Shown: piece after piece, positions 27,757-35,425 of the stretch
How the letters are laid out: every line of letters begins with the position of its first letter
Position numbering within the stretch: position 1 is the stretch's first letter
IMG/VR virus record: IMGVR_UViG_3300025276_000001
Span: 1 to 64,000 of that record
DNA: 64,000 bases
Strand: one strand, 5' to 3'
Source of the DNA: a virus
The notes under the pieces: model-generated
The model's input: the letters and a program-made list of their open reading frames with translations, nothing else
Database searches by the model: none
What the model was told of the DNA's origin: nothing
Made by a program: the position numbers and the translations under genes

Positions 27757-30700
27757 TGGAAAGAAAAGACAGAAAATCAATAGGGTTAGTTGGGGGTCCA
27801 AATCAATACATAACAGATATATCTGAATTTATTTCTATTGAAGGATATAAAAGAGACAGTCCTGATGTAAATAACCCATATAACATTATTCCGTCAGGTA
27901 ATATTACTATGGAAGATGTAGACTTTGCTGTTAAGGGTAGAGACAACTTGGGTAATGAATTAATAATGGAGCCTGGTGGTAACTACCAGTTCCCAGGAGA
28001 TAGTGTCTTAGAAACCCGCTTAGCACAAGATGGTACAGAAATGCCATATGAAGGTGATATACCAAGTCCAATGGAAGATCCAAATGGGTTTTTATATCAA
28101 ATAGAAGATTTAGTTGGATATCATTTAGATTATCCAAATGGTAAAGGTGAAACTTTTGCAACAATGCCAGGTGAGGAAAATAGCATTGATAATTTAAGAC
28201 ATGCAGGAAGTGCTAGGTATACAGCAGAAGCAATAGGAAAAAAAGTTAAAGAGGTACCTTATGTTGGTGGACTATTGGATTTTGTTGGTGTAGACAAAGC
28301 AGCTGGTTTTATTGGTGCTAATGTATTAGGCTTAGGTCATGAGCTAACATCTTTTTTTGGTGAAGATGAAAGATCATTCTTAACAAAATTACAAGAAATG
28401 GGTGAAGACTCATTTAATAATTTAGTTGGTTCAATTGTTGGATCAACAGATATGGATTCTGATAAGAAAGATAAATTACTAAAAAAACTTTCATTTAATA
28501 ATATTTTACCTGATGGATATGTAAGTACTGAAAATGGAAGAAAGAATGGCCTTTCTGAAGACATATACTTTAAAGATGAAGAAGGAAAAAGAAAAACTCC
28601 AGAATATAAACGTGGTGGTGGTTTACTAGACAAAACTATGGAATGTAATAGTTGCGGTTGGGAATGGAAAGCTGCAGACGGTGGAGCTGATGTATCTACA
28701 TGTCACAAGTGTGGTAGCAGTGCATTACCTAAAGCTCAAGAAGGGAATTTTCCAACTCCAAATATAAAACCAAGAGAAATTGATTTTATTGATTACAATT
28801 CTTTGGAGAGAAGTAAAAGAGATGATGTAAGAAATAAAGTACATCTAAATAAAGCAACAAACTTTGCAGAAAAATGGATGTCAAGTCCAAGATATGCAGA
28901 ATTGTTAAGTAATTCTGGTGGAAATGATTGGTGGAATAATGGATCAGATATAGCAAAGTCAAGAATAAATAACTTAAATCAAATACAAAAAGAAGTAAAA
29001 TATATAAAGGATGATCCTACACAATCTTATACAGAAGAAGAGTTAGAAGGCATAGGAGGTTATTCAAGTAGTAATACTGGTGAAATTCATGTTAACCCGC
29101 AACAGGGTGCTTTAAAGCATCATACAATATATGATCATGAAATTTCACACAGTGTTGATAGACCTGCAAAAGGAGACAATATTGTAAAACAATTTGCAAA
29201 ATTCTATGCTAGAGGTGCGACCCACGCACAACCTAGATTAATACCAAATAGTGATGTAGAACTTACAGAAAAACTTTTAGATAAATCTATACCGCAAGAT
29301 GACATTGTTACATTTTGGGCAAAGTATGGAGACACTCCAGAAGAAGGGACTAGAAACTATTTTTCTGAGCCTACAGAAGTAAGAGCTAGACTTTCTCAAA
29401 TAAGAAGAGAATTAGACAAAGCAGGTGTAGATATATTTAATAATGAAATTACTCCTGAAGACTATGAAAAGGTAAAATATAGAGGTCCAGTAAAAGGCCT
29501 TAAAAAAGTTTATTCTGAAGAAGCTATTATAGAAATGCTGAATACAATATCAGATGCTGGAGAAAATGCTGGAGAAAATAAAGATGGATTATATTATGCT
29601 CAAAGAGGTGGTTCAACACAAAGGGTTAATTCAATATCAAATGATATATATTTAAGACAAACATTTGCTGAGTCAAGTTTTAAACCTGGTGCAAAATCAA
29701 ATGTTGGAGCACAAGGACTAACACAGTTTATGCCTGATACAATAGAGTATTTAATTGAAAGAGGAACACTACCTGAAGACTTTGATATACATGATCCTAA
29801 ACAAGCTGTAATGGCACAAAAACTTTATATGGAAGATATCTATAATAAAGATTTTATCAACAAGCCTAACCAGTCTGATCAAGTTAGGTTAGCTAAAACT
29901 TTAGCTGCATATAATGGAGGACCAACTAGACTTAAAAATATATTGACTGCACAAAAAAATGAAGGAGTAGATATATATAATTCTCTTGATTGGATGTCTG
30001 CTTTACCTAAAGAAAGCAAAGAGTACATTGATTTAATATTATTAAATAAAAACACAACAGGTAGACCTAAGTTTAATGAAAACTTTGATAGTTTATTAAT
30101 TGATGAAAATTACAAAAAATACATTGATCTTTATCAACAAGGTGGTAGTGTAAACTATACCGTTGCTGCTGGAGATAATTTAGGTAAAATTGCTAATAAG
30201 TATAATACATCTGTTCAAGAAATTGTTGATTTAAATAATATAGAGGATGCTAATAAAATTGGTATTAATCAGGAATTAATAATACCTAGTTCACAAATGC
30301 AAGAAGCAGATATTACTTCTGCATATAAAGTAAGATCAGGTGATACATTAGGTAAAATAGCAAAAACATATAATACTACAGCTAAAAATTTAGCAGAGTA
30401 TAATGGTATTAAGAATATGAATATGATTCAGGTTGATCAACAAATATCTATTCCTGATAATATTAGAAAGCAAGTAAAGAAACCTGAGCCAGCTTGGTAT
30501 GGAGTAGATGATGTAAAAACTAGGAACACAAAAACAAACAGTCAGAGTGATACTAATATAATAATGCAATCTCAATTATTAAATAACCCTAACCAAAGCT
30601 ATGTAATTATAGATAAAAAGTCAGGTCAGTTAAGAGTTATGAATGGTGAAGATGAAGCATTGAGTTTTGAGGTTCTTACTGGTGATAATCCTGGTGATGC

Positions 30701-32072
30701 TCAAACTGTAACTAAAATGGTTGATCAAAATAATGATGGTAAAATTACTGATCAAGATAGAAACAGAAAAAACCAATGGGTAACGGATTGGTCTGCTGGT
30801 AATAAATCTACTGGAGCAGGTATATATTCAATAAGTGCTTCTTCACCAACATCAAAGCCTGGATATCAGAATGCTCCAAGTTGGAATTTAATAAATGATA
30901 ATGGTATTGAGGTATCTACAGCAATACATGGTACAACAAATTATAGAAAACAATTCTTTAATGACGGTAACACTGAGAACAACCAAGCATCTAATGGATG
31001 TATAAATGGACAATGTAGTGACTTAGATGCATTATATGATTTAGACTTGCCAATGGGTACTCCTATTTTTATTTTACCAGAAGATGAAGGAAACAATTTC
31101 ATGTTGCAAGATGGTAAAGCAATAATGAAAATGAGTCAAGAAAATAGAAGTGATTATTTAGATTATACTGATTCTAAAGGTAGAACACAAAAAGGTCAAG
31201 GAGGTAACTATACTACAAACACCTTAGTATATAAACCAATAAAAGCTCAGTTCAATGAAGAAAAATTTAAAAAAGAAAGATTTACAGCTTTTGATTTTAA
31301 TGATACTGAAGAATTAGAAAATTCAACAATACCGTTTATACAAGCTCTTGAAAATAACAAGAAAAAAATAATGCAAGAAGCACAAATTTCTGGAGATGTA
31401 TATAATCAAATTGCTAAAATTGCTTTTGGGGTATATGGTACTGAATCAGAATTTGGTGATACACATAGTTGGGTAGGTAATGCTGCAAGAGGTGCAAATA
31501 AAAAATATGGTACAGATGGCTCATCACCAGACATTACAAAAAAATATGAAGGTTTTGACTTACCATTTACTGAGGCAGGAGCAGGAGCACAATCAAATAA
31601 TAATAGTGTAGGCTATACACAAATACGTTGGAGTCAGCTGAATGATAAAGAGAAGAAAGTATTAAGAGCATTTGATATTACATCTAATGAAGACTTTATG
31701 GATCCTACTAAATCAGCAATAGCTACAGCATCAATATTAGGTGTACGTTATAATGAGCAACTTACTGGTGAACAGAAAAAAAATATATGGGCAAACTTAC
31801 CTGGTAAATGGAATAATAGAGCTAATTATGCAGACAGAGTAAAAGAAAACTCAGTCTATTTAGATTTTCAACAAAAAGATGTAATGGAAAATGGTGGTGA
31901 AATTGAAAATCATATCATGTATAAAAACTATGTAAATGGTGTTTATGAAGGAAGTAAAATGGAAACTAAAGGTGCAAAGATTTATGATAAATTAAATAGG
32001 ATACATTATAGAGATGCAAAAGCATCTAACATGACTCCTTCAAATTACGTCATGACTAACGTTATAGGCTAA
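27756..32072 (+). CDS. Multi-domain cell-wall-acting virion protein (1438 aa)
   Basis: Domains in order: four-Cys zinc ribbon (C297-x2-C300, C316-x2-C319); zincin metallopeptidase H461-E-I-S-H465 with a possible third ligand E538 or E541; SLT-type lytic transglycosylase (E639 in FAESSF, then GLTQFMPDT and AAYNGG, about 628-740); two LysM peptidoglycan-binding domains (about 798-845 and 855-901); a YkuD / L,D-transpeptidase-like domain (about 950-1105; H1058 in AIHGT, C1082 in SNGCIN) with an EF-hand-like loop D990-x-N-x-D-G ... D1001; a second lysozyme-like domain (E1230 in GTESEFG, then GYTQIR). Start is coupled to the muzzle stop (TAATG). It is likely carried in the virion and used to cross the host wall. 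The YkuD His in SHGC is Asn here. Confidence 0.85.
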   Translation: MERKDRKSIGLVGGPNQYITDISEFISIEGYKRDSPDVNNPYNIIPSGNITMEDVDFAVKGRDNLGNELIMEPGGNYQFPGDSVLETRLAQDGTEMPYEGDIPSPMEDPNGFLYQIEDLVGYHLDYPNGKGETFATMPGEENSIDNLRHAGSARYTAEAIGKKVKEVPYVGGLLDFVGVDKAAGFIGANVLGLGHELTSFFGEDERSFLTKLQEMGEDSFNNLVGSIVGSTDMDSDKKDKLLKKLSFNNILPDGYVSTENGRKNGLSEDIYFKDEEGKRKTPEYKRGGGLLDKTMECNSCGWEWKAADGGADVSTCHKCGSSALPKAQEGNFPTPNIKPREIDFIDYNSLERSKRDDVRNKVHLNKATNFAEKWMSSPRYAELLSNSGGNDWWNNGSDIAKSRINNLNQIQKEVKYIKDDPTQSYTEEELEGIGGYSSSNTGEIHVNPQQGALKHHTIYDHEISHSVDRPAKGDNIVKQFAKFYARGATHAQPRLIPNSDVELTEKLLDKSIPQDDIVTFWAKYGDTPEEGTRNYFSEPTEVRARLSQIRRELDKAGVDIFNNEITPEDYEKVKYRGPVKGLKKVYSEEAIIEMLNTISDAGENAGENKDGLYYAQRGGSTQRVNSISNDIYLRQTFAESSFKPGAKSNVGAQGLTQFMPDTIEYLIERGTLPEDFDIHDPKQAVMAQKLYMEDIYNKDFINKPNQSDQVRLAKTLAAYNGGPTRLKNILTAQKNEGVDIYNSLDWMSALPKESKEYIDLILLNKNTTGRPKFNENFDSLLIDENYKKYIDLYQQGGSVNYTVAAGDNLGKIANKYNTSVQEIVDLNNIEDANKIGINQELIIPSSQMQEADITSAYKVRSGDTLGKIAKTYNTTAKNLAEYNGIKNMNMIQVDQQISIPDNIRKQVKKPEPAWYGVDDVKTRNTKTNSQSDTNIIMQSQLLNNPNQSYVIIDKKSGQLRVMNGEDEALSFEVLTGDNPGDAQTVTKMVDQNNDGKITDQDRNRKNQWVTDWSAGNKSTGAGIYSISASSPTSKPGYQNAPSWNLINDNGIEVSTAIHGTTNYRKQFFNDGNTENNQASNGCINGQCSDLDALYDLDLPMGTPIFILPEDEGNNFMLQDGKAIMKMSQENRSDYLDYTDSKGRTQKGQGGNYTTNTLVYKPIKAQFNEEKFKKERFTAFDFNDTEELENSTIPFIQALENNKKKIMQEAQISGDVYNQIAKIAFGVYGTESEFGDTHSWVGNAARGANKKYGTDGSSPDITKKYEGFDLPFTEAGAGAQSNNNSVGYTQIRWSQLNDKEKKVLRAFDITSNEDFMDPTKSAIATASILGVRYNEQLTGEQKKNIWANLPGKWNNRANYADRVKENSVYLDFQQKDVMENGGEIENHIMYKNYVNGVYEGSKMETKGAKIYDKLNRIHYRDAKASNMTPSNYVMTNVIG

Positions 32073-32077
32073 CGTTA
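32057..32077 (+). repeat. Hairpin of two TAACGTTA palindromes at the stop codon
   Basis: TAACGTTA occurs at 32057-32064 and 32070-32077 with a 5-nt spacer (TAGGC). Each unit is itself a palindrome, and together they can form an 8-bp hairpin covering the stop codon (32070-32072). No T run follows. It may be a weak terminator, an mRNA 3' stabiliser or a protein site. Confidence 0.5.
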
Positions 32078-32108
32078 AACCTTAAAAATTAGTAAATCTC
32101 TTGATTTA

Positions 32109-32119
32109 TTTGTATATTA
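32109..32119 (+). promoter_or_regulatory. Candidate promoter element TTTGTATATTA
   Basis: An exact repeat of the 11-mer at 4583 and 14984, here 19 nt before the GTG start at 32139, in the only gap between the cell-wall protein gene and the next large gene. Confidence 0.55.
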
Positions 32120-32138
32120 ATAATATAAAATCATTGTT

Positions 32139-35100
32139 GTGAAAGTAAACAAATTAAGTTTAAAACAGGGTGGAGGAAGTAGTGAACAACCTTCACATCA
32201 AATGCCAGATGGTAGTGTTATGCCAGGTGCAACTCATCAAGAAGCTGAGGGACAACCTATTATGCAAGACCCAAATCAACAACAAGATCCCGCTATTGCA
32301 CAAATAACAGAGATGGTAAGTAGTGCTTTATCAGATGGAGAAGACCCAGTTGGTATAGTAATGGCTTTGATTGAACAGCAAGTAGATCAAAATATTATAG
32401 CTCAAGCTTTTATGAGTGGTGGTTATGCAGAAGAAGATGTTGTTGCTTTATTTGAAACAGTACAACAAAAATCTCAACCTCCGGCTGCTGCTTCAGCAGA
32501 AGAACAAACTAAAGATCCACAAGAGATTGCAAGAAATCAAGCTATGCAGGAAGAAGCTGTAGCTGCTGAAAGCCAAGAAGCAGAAATGCTTGCGGCTGAA
32601 CAAGATGCAATGTCTGAAACCCTAATGGGTAAATCTGGTATAGAAATTAAACCTGAGAATAAAGGTAAATTTACCAAATGGGCTAAAGCCCGTGGAATGT
32701 CTGTTTCTGAGGCTTATAATAAAGTAATGTCTAACAAAGACAAGTATGCTCCTAATGTAGTAAAGATGGCAAACTTTGCTAAGAATGCAGCAGGTTGGAA
32801 AAAAGAAGAAGGTGGAGAGCAAGAAGCTTATAAGCCACACTTTATGTATAAGGGTAAAAGAAAAATTAGGGCTAAAGATATGGAAACACATCTTAGACTT
32901 AAAGAAGCTGGTTATAATCATGATACACCTAAAGCACAGCCAGGTGGAGAACAAGGAACACAACTAGGAAGAGGTGAATCAATAAATACTAATGGAGAAA
33001 AAGTAAATAAATTTGGTAATACTAATGCTCAACAATCTATAATAAATCAAAATACAACAAGTAAACAAACAACATATCCAACTGAGTATTCCAATTATAG
33101 GAATGCTATGACAGCAAGAAGTGTTTGGGAAGATGGTGATGGTGGTAAAAACTTTTTGAAAGATTACCCACAACAAGCTGAATTAGATTCACTAAGAACA
33201 GTGTATAGAAATTTACCTAATATAACTAATATACCTAAAGGTAAACAAGGTAAAGAAATGATTAAGCGTGCTGATGGATCATATTCTCAAAGAGGCATGT
33301 GGGATAACATTAGAGCTAATAAAGGAAGTGGAAAAAAACCTACAGCTGAAATGTTAGCAGAAGGAAGAAAACTTAAAACAGCTCAAACGGGTACTGGAAA
33401 AACTGCTGCACAAAAATTCTATGAAACAACAGGTGTTGTTAAAAGAGGAGATGTATTAACTAATACTGCTCCAAGATATACATTACCAACTACATTCAGT
33501 GATGGAACAGATTTTACTGTATCTGGAGCTCTATCAACTCTTGCAGATGTTGGATCAACTTTATTTAGTAGTGAACTTGATGAAAATGGTTTGAAGTCAG
33601 GAACCTTTATGGATTGGAAAAAAAAGGGTGCTGTTGAAGATGAAATAAAAGGAAACTATTATAACTATGAAGGTACTATAGACCTTAATGATCCAAACCA
33701 ATATGCCGGAGATAATTTAGATTTATATAATGCATCTAAATATAAGAGACCACTTAGAACAGTAGAACAATATAGTGAAGACGTTATGGAAAACTCCATG
33801 GTCAACTATAATGAAGAAACAAAAGAATATGATTTTACTAGATCAAGTAGAAAAATCAATCCTAATCTACCTGGTGTTAATCAAAATTCTTTAGATGGAG
33901 AAAATCTAAATTACTTTAATGAAGTAGATGCTAAGACCAGACAAGAATTATTAGATTTTGGAAGTAGTGATGCTCCAGAAGGTACTACATTAAGTATAGA
34001 TGAAATGGGTGCAACAAGTTATGTAGATCCAGAAGCTGAGAATCTTAATGAGTATGGTACTATGATGGGTTATAATAAGTCAGGAGTAGATAGACGGCCT
34101 AAAGTTATTGAAGAGGAACAAACTTCTATGATACAACCCAATGAGCAAGGTATGTTTAGAGAGCCTAGTATTGTATCAGTTGATCAAACAGAAGAACCTT
34201 TAAGTTTTAAGGAATGGGCAATGCAAGATAGTGTTCGTAGAATGGGTGCAAATGCTCCACAACAATATCAAGACTATATTAATGGTGTAGAAACAGAAAC
34301 AACTAAACCAAGTCTAGAAGATAAGATAAAAACTGGATTAAATGAAGCAGGTGAATTTATTGAAAGTAAATACAATCAAGCTGCTCCAGTTGTTAGAAAA
34401 GGTATTGATGATGCGGGTATGTTTGTTAAAGACAAAGTTAACAGTGGATTAGAATACTTAGAAAATAAGTTTAAAGAAGGTGGTGATTTACCAAAAGCAC
34501 AGTTTGCTGGACAACCAGGATTCTATGATGCCTTATCAGAGTTTACTAGCAACTTGGATTATTCATCAAATTCAGATCAATCAGATATGTTTAATCAACA
34601 ACAAATGAGTTTTGATAATAATCTTCCTTTTGATAATCCAAATAATCAAAATGCAATAGCAGATTTAAATAATGCTATCAGCTTTGGTCAACAAACTGAT
34701 TACAATAGAGATACTGAAGCTGTTAAACGTGCACAAATTGATAATGGGACTTATGGTAATAATAAACAACAATGTCCTGAAGGTCAAGAGTATGATGAAG
34801 TAATGGGACAATGTGTATTAAAAACTGTTGATGTTGTTGAAGATGAAGTTGCAGTTGCAAAACCGCTATATGAACCTGATGCTCCTACAGTTAAAAGAAC
34901 AAATAAATTTAGTGGTGGTTTAAATAGATTTTTAGATAGTAAAGAAGTTGGTGCTTTTGAAGATGTTTCTACAGCAGCTGTAGCAGTAGCAGGTGTAGCA
35001 AATGATTTCTTTAGAGAACGTAGTGTAAATGAAGCAACAGCAAGCAATAGAGCTAATGCAACAGCAGATGAAGTATATGGAGTCAATGAAGATCCATTTA

Positions 35101-35423
35101 TGAAAAGAGGTTCATGGGATATTAATACAGGTACATTTGGTAGTGAAGGACAAAGAACAGTAAGAACAAATATGGGTACTGCTAAAAATGGAGGAGGAAT
35201 AAACAATGCAGGATTTAAAGCTTTGCCACCACAAGCACAACAAAATATTTTAGATAACATGTTATATGGTGGTGATCCAAACCCAGGTATTAGAGCACTT
35301 AGAAAAGTTGCTCCAGAAGTAGTATCAAAAATGGGATATAAATCAGGTGGAGAAACCATCAACGTAAATTCTACTATCTTAGCAAAACTAATTGCAGCGG
35401 GAGCTGATATTGAAATACTATAG
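32139..35423 (+). CDS. Putative internal virion (cargo) protein with KPENKGKFT module (1094 aa)
   Basis: The chosen start is GTG 32139 (protein VKVNKLSLKQGGG), the best codon after the promoter element; it is the only non-ATG start used here. The protein is hydrophilic and low-complexity, rich in Gln, Glu, Asn and Ala. Residues about 160-230 (GIEIKPENKGKFTKWAKARG, then VKMANFAKNAAGW) form a short module seen in internal or tail proteins of many crAss-like and related phages. The KAQPGGEQG and KEGGDLPKAQ linkers resemble joints in such proteins. The C-terminus has repeated Gly-rich helices. Probably packaged in the capsid; no enzyme motif seen. Confidence 0.65.
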   Translation: MKVNKLSLKQGGGSSEQPSHQMPDGSVMPGATHQEAEGQPIMQDPNQQQDPAIAQITEMVSSALSDGEDPVGIVMALIEQQVDQNIIAQAFMSGGYAEEDVVALFETVQQKSQPPAAASAEEQTKDPQEIARNQAMQEEAVAAESQEAEMLAAEQDAMSETLMGKSGIEIKPENKGKFTKWAKARGMSVSEAYNKVMSNKDKYAPNVVKMANFAKNAAGWKKEEGGEQEAYKPHFMYKGKRKIRAKDMETHLRLKEAGYNHDTPKAQPGGEQGTQLGRGESINTNGEKVNKFGNTNAQQSIINQNTTSKQTTYPTEYSNYRNAMTARSVWEDGDGGKNFLKDYPQQAELDSLRTVYRNLPNITNIPKGKQGKEMIKRADGSYSQRGMWDNIRANKGSGKKPTAEMLAEGRKLKTAQTGTGKTAAQKFYETTGVVKRGDVLTNTAPRYTLPTTFSDGTDFTVSGALSTLADVGSTLFSSELDENGLKSGTFMDWKKKGAVEDEIKGNYYNYEGTIDLNDPNQYAGDNLDLYNASKYKRPLRTVEQYSEDVMENSMVNYNEETKEYDFTRSSRKINPNLPGVNQNSLDGENLNYFNEVDAKTRQELLDFGSSDAPEGTTLSIDEMGATSYVDPEAENLNEYGTMMGYNKSGVDRRPKVIEEEQTSMIQPNEQGMFREPSIVSVDQTEEPLSFKEWAMQDSVRRMGANAPQQYQDYINGVETETTKPSLEDKIKTGLNEAGEFIESKYNQAAPVVRKGIDDAGMFVKDKVNSGLEYLENKFKEGGDLPKAQFAGQPGFYDALSEFTSNLDYSSNSDQSDMFNQQQMSFDNNLPFDNPNNQNAIADLNNAISFGQQTDYNRDTEAVKRAQIDNGTYGNNKQQCPEGQEYDEVMGQCVLKTVDVVEDEVAVAKPLYEPDAPTVKRTNKFSGGLNRFLDSKEVGAFEDVSTAAVAVAGVANDFFRERSVNEATASNRANATADEVYGVNEDPFMKRGSWDINTGTFGSEGQRTVRTNMGTAKNGGGINNAGFKALPPQAQQNILDNMLYGGDPNPGIRALRKVAPEVVSKMGYKSGGETINVNSTILAKLIAAGADIEIL

Positions 35424-35425
35424 TC

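Noticed and set aside
32776-32967. 63-codon + strand frame (and one at 38208-38393, 43858-44058, 55970-56167)
   Set aside because: Overlap real genes in another frame; Lys-rich artefacts of AT-rich DNA.
34784-35362. 192-codon open frame on the - strand, plus similar frames at 11032-11514, 10513-10884, 47126-47542 and 51542-51949
   Set aside because: All lie inside strong + strand genes, have no leader or promoter and translate into low-complexity protein; they are shadows of biased codon use.
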